From: Cellvibrio sp. UBA7661
GTDB taxonomy: Bacteria; Pseudomonadota; Gammaproteobacteria; Pseudomonadales; Cellvibrionaceae
Assembly: GCA_002483365.1 (NCBI GenBank)
Contig: DLHT01000017.1
Location: 97,270-161,269, forward strand
Length of the DNA: 64,000 nt
Reading direction: 5' to 3'
Both the position numbers and the translations under genes were made by a program. The notes under the pieces are model-generated. The model saw only the letters and a program-made list of their open reading frames with translations, did not search any database and had not been told where the DNA came from. This document shows positions 49,397 to 57,897 of the stretch, one piece after another. Positions within the stretch are counted from its first letter, which is position 1, and every line of letters begins with the position of its first letter.

Positions 49397-50191
49397 ATGA
49401 CCACAACACTCAATGCCCAAGGTGTATCGGTTATCCGCGATAACACAGCCATTATCGATCAGGTAAACATGCAATTATCGCCCGGCGAATTTGTCGGGCT
49501 GATTGGTCCTAACGGTGCCGGTAAAAGTTCGTTGTTACGTGTGCTGGCGGGATTAGGCGATGCTGATGCCGGACGTATCAGTATGAGCAACAACACATAC
49601 ACGGATGTCGCCATACAACAATTACCCAACCGCGTGCGCGCGCAACTACTTGCGTATTTGCCGCAACAGGAAACGCCTGCATGGCCACTTCAAGTGGAGC
49701 ATCTTGTCGGACTCGGGCGTGCGCCATGGCATAAACCCATGAGTGGAAAATCGCCGCGCGATGCACAGGCAATTGAGCGCGCTTTGCAAATCACCGACTT
49801 AACCCCGCTGCGCCACCGCATTGTGACTACACTCTCTGGTGGTGAATTACAGCGTGCATTACTTGCGCGTGTATTTGCCGGTGAACCGGAAATGATTTTG
49901 GCCGATGAACCTATTGCCGCGCTCGATCCTTACCATCAGTTGCATATGATGGAGTTGTTGGCAGAGCACGCGCAGCAAGGCGGATCGGTGTTGGCGGCGC
50001 TGCACGATTTAAGTTTGGCTGCACGGTTTTGTTCGCGCCTGGTGTTAATCCATCATGGAAAAATTATTGCCGATGGTCAGCCGATACAAGTGCTGACAAA
50101 TGAAAATTTACAGCAAGTCTATGGCATCAGTGTGTATGTCGATTGCCGCGATGATGGTGTCGTCATCATTCCACGAAGCAGAGTGGTGTAA
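49397..50191 (+). CDS. ABC importer ATPase (BtuD/FecE type)
   Basis: 264 residues from the ATG at 49397, two bases after the permease stop; a GTG at 49385 would overlap it. Walker A GPNGAGKSSLLRVLAG, Q-loop AYLPQQE, signature TLSGGELQRALLARV, Walker B MILADEPIAALDPYHQ, H-loop ALHDLSLAARFC. Powers the FecCD-type permease. Which chelate is carried (cobalamin, haem, siderophore) cannot be read from sequence. Confidence 0.9.
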   Translation: MTTTLNAQGVSVIRDNTAIIDQVNMQLSPGEFVGLIGPNGAGKSSLLRVLAGLGDADAGRISMSNNTYTDVAIQQLPNRVRAQLLAYLPQQETPAWPLQVEHLVGLGRAPWHKPMSGKSPRDAQAIERALQITDLTPLRHRIVTTLSGGELQRALLARVFAGEPEMILADEPIAALDPYHQLHMMELLAEHAQQGGSVLAALHDLSLAARFCSRLVLIHHGKIIADGQPIQVLTNENLQQVYGISVYVDCRDDGVVIIPRSRVV

Positions 50192-50196
50192 AGAAT

Positions 50197-50703
50197 ATGA
50201 AAGCCGGTGTATTTAAATTTCTGGCCAACATGTGGCCGCCATTATTATTTGCGGGTATTAAAGCAACGTATCTTGCGGCTGATTACAAAGAGGCGAGAGT
50301 GACCTTAAAGTTGCGCTGGTATAACCGCAATTATGTTGGGGTGCAGTACGGTGGCAGTTTGATGTCCATGACTGATCCTTGGTACATGCTGATGATTATG
50401 CACAGCCTCGGGCGCGATTATTTTGTATGGGATAAACACGCAGAAATAGATTATCTCTCACCCGGAAAGACCAATGTCCATGCGCATTTTTTATTGACCG
50501 ATGAAATCCTTAATGACATACGAACAAAAACAGCCAACGGTGAAAAATACGTGCCGGAGTTTGTCGTGGAAATAAAAGATGATCACAATAATATCGTTGC
50601 GCGGGTGAAACGCCGTGTCTATATCAAATTAAAACCGCGTGCACGCAATAAAGATGATCTGGATCAAGCAGAGCCGGATCTGAACGACATCAATAGCAAT
50701 TAG
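50197..50703 (+). CDS. DUF4442 hot-dog fold protein
   Basis: 168 residues. Starts 5 bp after the ATPase stop. Family-like sequence MWPPLLFAGIKATYLAADYKEARVTLKLRWYNRNYVGVQYGGSLMSMTDP includes the central helix (YGGSLMSMTDPWYMLMIM) of hot-dog thioesterase-like proteins. The C-terminus is charged (KPRARNKDDLDQAEPD). Function unknown; possibly acyl-CoA thioesterase-like. Being last in the btu-like cluster may be positional rather than functional. Confidence 0.78.
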   Translation: MKAGVFKFLANMWPPLLFAGIKATYLAADYKEARVTLKLRWYNRNYVGVQYGGSLMSMTDPWYMLMIMHSLGRDYFVWDKHAEIDYLSPGKTNVHAHFLLTDEILNDIRTKTANGEKYVPEFVVEIKDDHNNIVARVKRRVYIKLKPRARNKDDLDQAEPDLNDINSN

Positions 50704-50722
50704 TGAGAGAAGAACTATTATC

Positions 50723-51760
50723 ATGTTAAATGTTGCACTCTGTTCTTATGGTATGTCTGGCAAGGTTTTTCACGCTCCGCTGATTACCGCCGAACCTCGT
50801 TTAAAACTGCACACAATTCTGCAACGCAATGAGCCCACTGCGCTGGCCGATTACCCAAATGCAAAGATCGTTAAATCCTTTGATGAATTAATTGCTGATC
50901 CCGATATCCATTTGGTGGTGGTCAACACGCCTAACGAGCATCACTACCCAATGACAAAAGCGGCATTGCTTGCGGGCAAACATGTCGTAGTAGAAAAACC
51001 CTTCACACTGAGTTTGGCGGAAGGTAATGAGCTAATTGCATTGGCTCAACAACAACATCGTATTCTGTCGGTGTTCCAAAACAAACGTTTGGAAAGCGAC
51101 CATCTGGATGCAAAAACTATTATCGAGTCAGGTAGCTTGGGGCGTATCGTGGAAGTGGAGTGGCATTACGATCGCTACCGCACCAACATCACCCATAAAA
51201 AATGGAAGGAAGATAATTTACCTGGCTCTGGTACCTGGTTTGATTTGGGGATCCACATGGTAGATTCCATGCTGTGCTTGTTCGGTAAACCCAATGCTGT
51301 TTATGCCGATATGCGAAGTCTTCGCCGTGCAGAAGGCTCGACGGATTATTTCAACACAATTTTTTACTACGATGACCTGCGTGTTATTTTACGTTCAAGC
51401 ACCTACGTTAGTGAAAAAAGTGCAACGGTTTCTATCCACGGCGATAAAGGCTCCTACCTGAAATTCGGGCAAGATGTACAAGAAAGCCAAATGATGCGCG
51501 GCATCATTCCCGGCATGGAAGGCTGGGCGCAACCGGGCGATGATAATTACGGCATCCTGCATGTCCACAATAACGGCGAAGCGCAGCGCACAATAATTCC
51601 CGGTCAGCGCGGCTATTACGAACACTATTATCACAATATTGTGGATGCAATTAGCGGAACCGCGCCCTTGGCATTTTTGCCGCAGCAATCCTTGTTAGGT
51701 GTGGAAGTGTTGTTGGCTGCAGAAGAAAGCGCTAAGCAACAAACACTCATTCGATTGTAA
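50723..51760 (+). CDS. Gfo/Idh/MocA-family oxidoreductase (YdgJ-like)
   Basis: 345 residues. N-terminal Rossmann fold (LNVALCSYGMSGKVFHAPLI, atypical dinucleotide loop), VVVNTPNEHHYPMTKAALLAGKHVVVEKPFTL (the EKP motif with catalytic Lys). The C-terminal substrate domain contains GSGTWFDLGIHMVDSMLCLFG, whose D..H pattern is usual in the family. It probably uses NAD(P) to oxidise or reduce a sugar-like substrate. GAGAGAAG precedes the ATG. Confidence 0.88.
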   Translation: MLNVALCSYGMSGKVFHAPLITAEPRLKLHTILQRNEPTALADYPNAKIVKSFDELIADPDIHLVVVNTPNEHHYPMTKAALLAGKHVVVEKPFTLSLAEGNELIALAQQQHRILSVFQNKRLESDHLDAKTIIESGSLGRIVEVEWHYDRYRTNITHKKWKEDNLPGSGTWFDLGIHMVDSMLCLFGKPNAVYADMRSLRRAEGSTDYFNTIFYYDDLRVILRSSTYVSEKSATVSIHGDKGSYLKFGQDVQESQMMRGIIPGMEGWAQPGDDNYGILHVHNNGEAQRTIIPGQRGYYEHYYHNIVDAISGTAPLAFLPQQSLLGVEVLLAAEESAKQQTLIRL

Positions 51761-51803
51761 GCTGCATCAGAAATACAACACTGATAAAACTGCAAGACTA
51801 GGT

Positions 51804-51847
51804 ACTCAATTAAAAACAGCAACTTCGGTTGCTGTTTTTAATTGAGT
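51804..51847. terminator. Perfect 20-bp inverted repeat with UUCG tetraloop
   Basis: Arms 51804-51823 and 51828-51847 are perfectly complementary around a TTCG loop. GCAAC-TTCG-GTTGC is GC-rich at the tip, with A5 and T5 runs further out, so it can terminate transcription in both directions. It separates the oxidoreductase and MFS genes. Confidence 0.88.
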
Positions 51848-51879
51848 CTAAAATGATGCACTAATTAAAAAGATACCCG

Positions 51880-53160
51880 ATGCAACAAAACCTCTCCCTC
51901 AATGCCAACCGATTTGTCATTTTCTCGGTATTTTTTACTGCGCGTGCTTATTATCCGGTACTTGCAGTTCTATTTATCGATTTGGGGTTAACGCTCGATC
52001 AGTTTGTGTTGCTCAATTTAATTTGGGCGCTGACAATTTTTTTGTTTGAAGTGCCTTCCGGTGCATTGGCCGATACGATTGGGCGGCGAACGTTGTTGAT
52101 TGCGGCATCGGTACTCATGATTGTGGAGATGCTGTGTTTATTGATGGCACCGCGCGATGGTGGGACATTATTGTTTGTGCTCTGCGTGATTAACCGGATC
52201 TGCTCCGGGTTATCGGAGGCCTGCGCAAGTGGTGCCGATGAAGCGCTGGCTTACGATTCGCTGCCGCCTGAGAATCGCGCAAGTGCCTGGGATAAATTGT
52301 TAACCAGTGCAATGCGTTGGCGTTCGCTGGGTTTTGTGGTGGCGATGATTATTGGTGGCCTGCTGTACGATCCGGATAGCGTTAATTTCCTTTTACCTGA
52401 AAGCTTGCATGTGTCAGAAAATATCGCGCAGCGTTTGCCGGTGTTGTTAGTGTTGCTGCAAGCTGTGGCTTGTTTATTGATTACCTTACGGATGGTGGAG
52501 CCAGTGCACAGCGCGAGTGGTTCGACATTAACGCAAGCGTTTCGGCTTACGTTGGATACCGTGCGCTGGGTGATAACACATCCCGTTGCATTGGTGGTGA
52601 TATTGGTGGGCGTTGCGCTGGATCCCATCGTGCGAAATTTTGCCACTATTACCAGTAGTTATTATCGCTTGATTGAATTGCCCGAGTGGACGTTTGGTTT
52701 GCTCGGTGCGGCCGTGGGTGTGTTGGGTTGGTTTGTACCGACCATGGCGAATTATTTAAATACGCGTTTTAGTCTGATGACAAACTTAGTGATTATCAGT
52801 GCAGCAACATTATTGGGTTTGGTTTTGTTAGTGCCCGTGTGGCCGATTTATGGATTAATCCCCTCGTTGTTTTTGATGATGTTGATGGGCTATTTGGGTT
52901 TTACCCTGAGCCGAACCTTGCACAACGCAGCAGATTCATCACGCCGTGCGACGGTATTGTCGGTGAAAGGTTTGGTATTTAATTTAGGTTATGGCTTATT
53001 TAGTTTGGGCTTTTCTGTATTGCTTGCCAGCTTTCCCGATACGCCAGAAGGCGCATCGTTGCGCAATGCACTCTTGTGGCAGTTGCCGTTTTTTGCGGTA
53101 TTGATCTGTGCGTTGTTGGCCTGGGCATTTTTTACCTTGCGCGCTTCAACAAAACCTTAA
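51880..53160 (+). CDS. Major facilitator superfamily transporter
   Basis: 426 residues with about 12 helices. The first half has LIWALTIFLFEVPSGALADTIGRRTLLIAAS, containing the MFS motif A variant (G..AD..GRR). FLFEVPSG is common in a bacterial MFS subgroup of unknown substrate. A loop (SVNFLLPESLHVSENIAQRLP) follows helix 5. Its 3' end overlaps the convergent DUF1461-like gene by 29 bp. Substrate not predictable. Confidence 0.88.
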   Translation: MQQNLSLNANRFVIFSVFFTARAYYPVLAVLFIDLGLTLDQFVLLNLIWALTIFLFEVPSGALADTIGRRTLLIAASVLMIVEMLCLLMAPRDGGTLLFVLCVINRICSGLSEACASGADEALAYDSLPPENRASAWDKLLTSAMRWRSLGFVVAMIIGGLLYDPDSVNFLLPESLHVSENIAQRLPVLLVLLQAVACLLITLRMVEPVHSASGSTLTQAFRLTLDTVRWVITHPVALVVILVGVALDPIVRNFATITSSYYRLIELPEWTFGLLGAAVGVLGWFVPTMANYLNTRFSLMTNLVIISAATLLGLVLLVPVWPIYGLIPSLFLMMLMGYLGFTLSRTLHNAADSSRRATVLSVKGLVFNLGYGLFSLGFSVLLASFPDTPEGASLRNALLWQLPFFAVLICALLAWAFFTLRASTKP

Positions 53161-53854
53161 TGCCATAAAGCGCTGCGCACCAAAGCGCAACCATCAGCAC
53201 CAATAACAACAGTGCAATAAACGCAAAAATATCCGGTGCTTTCATTAGCGTAGTCATCAGTGAATCTTGATAATAAAAAAACCACTGGTGACCATCGGGA
53301 AATACCTGCACATGCAACCAATAAAAAACCGCAGTGGGGCCAATAGCGATCACAGCAAGTGCGATTGCACTAATGCCCGCTAAAAATCCCAGCAAGATTT
53401 TTTTAAGCGAAGGCAGTGAGTAGGCTTGCCAGCGCGCCAGTGCGATCAACACCAACCATACACATAAGCTGGTAATTCCCACCGCATAAAAGACATCAAT
53501 CAGGTTGGCGACATCTTGCAGGTGAATAATTTCGGCTTCGTGCATCAAGCTTGTGGTACGGTCATCTTTCAAGGCGTAGCTGATATTTTGCAAGCCGCGC
53601 CCACTGTCTTGCACCGCATCGCTAATTTCACCAAACAAACGCCAATGCTCTTGCGGTGAGGTCAGTTCAAAATCGTCCTTGTGGCGATTGAGCGGGGCAA
53701 ACTCGGCGATGTGTTTATCCAGCTTTAACAACTGGTAGCCAAGCGGGTAGGCAAAATGAAACTGGGCGAGTAAATGCCAGCTCACCAGCGCCAAACCGAT
53801 AAGTTGTGCGGTAAAAAAAACAGGCCAGAACACCAGGGAAAATACGCGTTTCAT
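53132..53854 (-). CDS. DUF1461-like integral membrane protein
   Basis: 240 residues from the ATG at 53854; a TTG four codons earlier is less likely. Four predicted helices: residues about 5-30, 120-145 (LIDVFYAVGITSLCVWLVLIAL), 155-180 (ILLGFLAGISAIALAVIAIGPTAVF) and 210-235. A charged periplasmic segment with EAEIIHLQDVANLIDVFY precedes the second. FYWLHVQVFPDGHQWFF and SLMTTLMKAPDIFAF resemble the DUF1461 pattern. Function unknown. It overlaps the MFS gene end-to-end. Confidence 0.65.
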   Translation of the reverse strand: MKRVFSLVFWPVFFTAQLIGLALVSWHLLAQFHFAYPLGYQLLKLDKHIAEFAPLNRHKDDFELTSPQEHWRLFGEISDAVQDSGRGLQNISYALKDDRTTSLMHEAEIIHLQDVANLIDVFYAVGITSLCVWLVLIALARWQAYSLPSLKKILLGFLAGISAIALAVIAIGPTAVFYWLHVQVFPDGHQWFFYYQDSLMTTLMKAPDIFAFIALLLLVLMVALWCAALYGIKVLLKRAR

Positions 53855-53931
53855 AATGAGTAACAATACAAATACCAGGGAAAATAGGCCTGCAAATTAC
53901 CATGCTTATGGTGCATGTGCATCTCTTGGCC

Positions 53932-53981
53932 TGCCGTAGGGGAGCATCCTACGGCAATATTCTGACGCTTTTATGGCGTCA
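53932..53981. other. Two hairpins upstream of the PEP-CTERM-like gene
   Basis: TGCCGTAGG (53932-53940), loop GGAGCAT, CCTACGGCA (53948-53956). Then TGACGC (53963-53968), 7-nt loop, GCGTCA (53976-53981) followed by AAAAA. A partial direct repeat, TTCTGAC plus T-run plus ATG, occurs at 53960 and 53994 (34 bp apart). The segment lies in the 280-bp divergent region (53855-54134); candidate regulator sites or leader structure. Confidence 0.4.
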
Positions 53982-54134
53982 AAAAGTCGAAAATTCTGAC
54001 ATTTTTCATGCATAAAGTGACATTGTTCGGGCGGCTCATTAGCTAACCAATTGTATTGCGTGATGATTTTGACGACGGTATTAGCTTTGCATCACTAACT
54101 GAGACATGTGTCACATTCAATGTGGAGAACCGTT

Positions 54135-54710
54135 ATGTCTGCTCTATGGAAAATCAGTTTTGTTAGTTTTTTGATGTCGGTGTGTGCTTCTGCTGCCAAC
54201 GCAGGGCTCATAACCTGTGAACCAAGTGATCAGCGCATTGCTACCTTGGGCGATGCGATTGAGTGCAGGACGCAGAATGATATTAATCTGAATGATGCAG
54301 ATGATCTGAATGCACTTTTCGGAACGAATTACGCTTGGATAAAAGAAGGTGAGTTAACTGCAGAAGGCAGTAATGACTTGTTTTCAGTAGATACAGATTC
54401 CTGGGGAACGGACGTTACCGGTACCTGGACTATTGATAGCTCGTTTTGGAATGTCTATAGCCGAGCCGTTATTACCATGCATGTCGGTCATGGTGGTGGT
54501 AACCCCGATGCATTTGCTTGGGTGATCACGCCCGACCAAACCTCCGGTTCTTTTACGTATGAACGTGTTAGTGGCAAGGGTGGTGGTTTATCGAATATGT
54601 TTTTGTTTGGATCAGGATCACCAAACATCAAGCTACCTGAGTCTAATATCGGAATGTTGTTAATGATTGGTTTGCTGTCGATTTTCTTTGCTCGTCGTCG
54701 CGTTTCATGA
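54135..54710 (+). CDS. Secreted protein with C-terminal PEP-CTERM-like sorting tail
   Basis: 191 residues from the ATG at 54135 (GGAG upstream); the in-frame ATG at 54108 is less likely. Signal peptide MSALWKISFVSFLM...SAANA|G. The middle is Asp/Asn/Gly-rich with two Cys (LITCEP, AIECRTQ) and a beta-rich look. The end is LPESNIGMLLMIGLLSIFFARRRVS: a P-E-S motif, hydrophobic helix and Arg cluster, the layout of PEP-CTERM exosortase substrates. No exosortase gene is nearby. Likely exported to biofilm or surface matrix; function unknown. Confidence 0.75.
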   Translation: MSALWKISFVSFLMSVCASAANAGLITCEPSDQRIATLGDAIECRTQNDINLNDADDLNALFGTNYAWIKEGELTAEGSNDLFSVDTDSWGTDVTGTWTIDSSFWNVYSRAVITMHVGHGGGNPDAFAWVITPDQTSGSFTYERVSGKGGGLSNMFLFGSGSPNIKLPESNIGMLLMIGLLSIFFARRRVS

Positions 54711-54740
54711 TGTTTCTTTGTCGGCAGGGATGCAAAAAAT

Positions 54741-54775
54741 AAAAAAGCCGCAAAGCAATTTGCGGCTTTTTTATT
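54741..54775 (+). terminator. Rho-independent terminator after the PEP-CTERM-like gene
   Basis: AAAAAAGCCGCAAA (54741-54754), loop GCAA, TTTGCGGCTTTTTT (54759-54772). Perfect 14-bp stem with T-tract. Confidence 0.92.
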
Positions 54776-55000
54776 ATCAAAATTACGTCCAGTTTCTGCT
54801 ACATTCAATAGTCACTTATGCATTTTATCGGTGCAATAATTGTGGCGTTGTGTTTCTATCTGTTTCTTGTGTTTCCATCTGCTTCTTGTGTATGTGATGC
54901 CATGTCACATTAGTGTCTTATTTCTGTCATAGAATCAATCGATAACTGTGTTTCAACTTCACGTGATTTTAATATCAACTGGAACGAGCGAGGATTTACT

Positions 55001-55636
55001 GTGCCTGAGTTATTTGTCCCTCCTGCAAAAAATACGTTTCCTGCTTATGGTATCTGGTTGTACAAAGAAAAAAGTCCCGCCATCAAACGGGTAAAGAAAG
55101 ACACTGCGCCCAGCGCACACGGCGACCGTCATTGGGATTCCAGTTATCTCTTGATGGATTATTTCACTCACCATCCGCTCAAGAAAAAAAGTCGTGTGCT
55201 CGATGTAGGTTGCGGCTGGGGGCCTACGTCAATTTACCTTGCGACCCAAGGGCACAAGGTGACAGGGTTGGATATTGATGATCAGGTATTTGGTTTTCTG
55301 CAATTACAGGCTGATCTAAATAATGTGGAAGTCAAAACCCGCCAGGGCGCGATGGAGTCCATGAAAAAAACCGACTTAAGCAAATTTGATGTGATTGTAG
55401 GTGGCGATATTTGTTTTTGGCCTGAGCTGACGAGTGAATGGTTTTCACTATTAAAGCGCGCCGCGAATGCCGGTGTAAAAAAGCTGGTGCTGGCTGACCC
55501 TGGCCGCCAACCTTTTTTGGATTTAGTCGATAAATGTGAACGCTGGGAGAGCGAAATGCTGACCTGGTATTGCCTGGAGCCCAAACGTTTTACCGGAAGT
55601 TTATTAATAGTGAATTTGGATAGGCTCGCTGATTAA
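55001..55636 (+). CDS. Class I SAM-dependent methyltransferase
   Basis: 211 residues, GTG start at 55001 with AGGA 7 bp upstream. Motif I VLDVGCGWGPTSIYLATQGH, motif II GLDIDDQVFGFLQLQ, DVIVGGDICFWPE (motif post I-like) and LADPGRQPFLDL. WDSSYLLMDYF just before motif I recalls the protein-lysine methyltransferase/METTL20-type group, so a protein substrate is plausible, but not shown. Monocistronic by context. Confidence 0.82.
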   Translation: MPELFVPPAKNTFPAYGIWLYKEKSPAIKRVKKDTAPSAHGDRHWDSSYLLMDYFTHHPLKKKSRVLDVGCGWGPTSIYLATQGHKVTGLDIDDQVFGFLQLQADLNNVEVKTRQGAMESMKKTDLSKFDVIVGGDICFWPELTSEWFSLLKRAANAGVKKLVLADPGRQPFLDLVDKCERWESEMLTWYCLEPKRFTGSLLIVNLDRLAD

Positions 55637-55795
55637 TCCATAGTGAATTATTGGTAATGAATTAACGAATAAATGGGGCATCGTCCCTGATGCAATAGCA
55701 ATTATTCTGTTCATAATGGATTCCTTCCGGTTCGTTATTCTGCGGTCGAACGATTGCGAGCGAGCCGTTTTCAAATTACCCGCTGTTAATACCGG

Positions 55796-57520
55796 TTAAG
55801 CTTCGCTGGTTTCGATTTGGATCAAACGGGTACCCAACATTTTTGTGTAATCCAGATTCGTTTCCTGACTGGCGAGTGTCGCCGCCTCTGGAATGGTTTC
55901 GGGCATTGCTTCTGGAATAAAAGGTGCGACGGGTTTTACATGCTCGTAACGGCCAGATGCAATCACCGCATTTTCATCCAACGCATTTTTCAATAATTGT
56001 TGCACTTGCGCGCTGGGCGAGTCGGCGGGGCAAGCAATCATATCCATGTAATCAATTCCCAAACGGTAGGGAGGCCAGCCGTTTTCCAAACCGGTTTTTA
56101 CCAACGCGCGATAACACTGTTTTGCACGCGCGACATCTTCTGGTTTTTTGCGGTCAAACAATAACGGAATAGTGCCTGACAAGGTGCGTGACGAACGTGA
56201 TGTCACCGCTAGCAAAGGATCAAATCCATTGTCAGTCAAACATTTGCTCATCACTGTGCGATAGCGTTCTACTTCATCCGCAGTAAAAGGAACAAGTGGT
56301 GCGTACCATAAAATACCAGCACCGTCTTTTGCCGGATGCGAATGAACATCCAATGTTTTTGCAGTAGGGTCCAGTGCGTAAGCGATTTTTAAAAATGCAA
56401 CTATGGGATAACCCTCAACCGTACCCAACGTATTGACCAATGCACCAAAATGACGGCGCAGTGCAGCAAAACCCCATTTAGGTAGATAAGCCTGCACTTT
56501 TTGCAGTTGTTTGATTTGTGCTGGAGAAAAACTCCACACGCGGCAATTTTTTAAGCGGCGGCGGATATCTTTTACCGATCCGGCAACGGCGGCACGCGAA
56601 CCATAAAGTGTTCCGAGACCCGTCCATGCAGAAATTTTTCGCGCTTTGGCGAGTTGTTGCAAATAGTGGGCGCGCGCCTCACCTTTGAGTGGCGATGCCA
56701 AAGGGGTATCGACTTGTGTCGAAAGAATTCGGCAATCATTCATCATAATAATGCCGCCGATGCCGGGAATATCTTCTGTCAATTTATTCAATTCTGTTTG
56801 GCTGGCAATAAAAGCCTCTTGTGATTTCCATTCAAATACCAGAATACGTGTAGCTTCCGGTGTGCGCGCCAATTGAACGCGCGCGCGCGTCACTATGCCA
56901 AAATTTCCCTGACGCAATAATCCCGCCCAGGAATAACCGGTGCCTGCATTCCAGCGCTTGGCCATTTCGGGGCAATTTAAATCCTGATAGGTGTGACGGA
57001 ATTCAGTGCCGTTGCCCCAGTAACCTTCCAGCTCACTGATTGCATCAAAGTGATCGGTAATTGGTGTTAAACCGTAACCACCGTCCAGCGCATTGCCCAG
57101 AATATTGCCGTTAGGGCCAACACCGGTAGTTGGCACTAATAAGTCGGCTCCGCTTTTTTTAATCGCTGCATGCAAATCGGCTTGGGTGACACCAGGTTCA
57201 ATTAACGCGGTAGAAGATTGCACATCGATATACACGCGGCGCAGCTGCGACAAGTCAACAATAAAGCTGCGTGCGTCTACCGGAAGCGAAGTGCCGTAAC
57301 CAAAATTGCGCCCACCACTAATAGGCCAGAGTGGAATTTTAAATTCGTTCGCGAGTGCCAATATTTCCGGAATGGCATCAACTTCTTTGACGATAATCGC
57401 ACCGGCTGGCAGGCGCTCGCTTGCGCCGGTATCGGCACCATACTGAAAAGCCGCTTCTTCGCGGCTCAAGACTTTAGCGCCGGGGATACGCAATACTTCG
57501 CTAAAAAAAGAGGTAGTCAT
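55796..57520 (-). CDS. FAD-linked oxidase of the VAO/PCMH family (4-cresol dehydrogenase/vanillyl-alcohol oxidase-like)
   Basis: 574 residues from the ATG at 57520; GAAGGAAG is 8 bp upstream, too close to the ATG at 57526. FAD-binding domain: WPISGGRNFGYGTSLPV, VDLSQLRRVYIDVQSSTALIEPGVTQADLHAAIKK, LLVPTTGVGPNGNILGNALDGGYGLTP, SWAGLLRQGNFGIVTRARVQL. The cap domain and the C-terminal YRLGIDYMDM resemble p-cresol methylhydroxylase flavoproteins that oxidise 4-alkylphenols. No cytochrome c partner is adjacent. A Pro/Glu-rich tail of about 50 residues ends the protein. Probably an aromatic alcohol or phenol oxidase. Confidence 0.8.
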   Translation of the reverse strand: MTTSFFSEVLRIPGAKVLSREEAAFQYGADTGASERLPAGAIIVKEVDAIPEILALANEFKIPLWPISGGRNFGYGTSLPVDARSFIVDLSQLRRVYIDVQSSTALIEPGVTQADLHAAIKKSGADLLVPTTGVGPNGNILGNALDGGYGLTPITDHFDAISELEGYWGNGTEFRHTYQDLNCPEMAKRWNAGTGYSWAGLLRQGNFGIVTRARVQLARTPEATRILVFEWKSQEAFIASQTELNKLTEDIPGIGGIIMMNDCRILSTQVDTPLASPLKGEARAHYLQQLAKARKISAWTGLGTLYGSRAAVAGSVKDIRRRLKNCRVWSFSPAQIKQLQKVQAYLPKWGFAALRRHFGALVNTLGTVEGYPIVAFLKIAYALDPTAKTLDVHSHPAKDGAGILWYAPLVPFTADEVERYRTVMSKCLTDNGFDPLLAVTSRSSRTLSGTIPLLFDRKKPEDVARAKQCYRALVKTGLENGWPPYRLGIDYMDMIACPADSPSAQVQQLLKNALDENAVIASGRYEHVKPVAPFIPEAMPETIPEAATLASQETNLDYTKMLGTRLIQIETSEA

Positions 57521-57897
57521 GTTCATCTTCCTTCATGTGCTGAATGACAAAAGTTGCTTGATGGGCAAAGTGGGGCTTTGTACTGCGCTGTCGTAAATGT
57601 TCAAAAAATCGACGTTTTTGCGCAGCCAAGCAGGTTTCAGCAAGAACTATGACAACTTTAAAATAGTGTTTATTTTCAAATTGTTAGGCTTGAAAAGGAC
57701 ATGTTTGCATCATTTTCGACGTGATTTTGGCGCCAATCTTTTTATTTACCACCCTTTTTGCAGTTCACAAAAATCTACAGACAGGCATTGGACTCAGGTT
57801 TAATCTGGCCGGGCTCCGCCGGGATACGGGTGGTAAACTGGCGTTAAGTGGTAATAACCTTGGATGGCTCAGTAAGCGTTGTACAACGGGTGATGAA
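57521..57897. other. Divergent intergenic region, FAD oxidase/LRR lipoprotein
   Basis: About 375 bp. Promoters for both flanking genes must lie here. A small CCGG-GCTCCG-CCGG hairpin is visible near 57809-57822. The frame of the LRR gene stays open upstream to 57721, but no signal sequence or ribosome site supports coding. No RNA gene or repeat was recognised. Confidence 0.4.

Noticed and set aside
57790..57880. Possible riboswitch in the LRR lipoprotein leader
   Set aside because: Only a short CCGG/CCGG hairpin is present and the known c-di-GMP or cobalamin motifs do not match.
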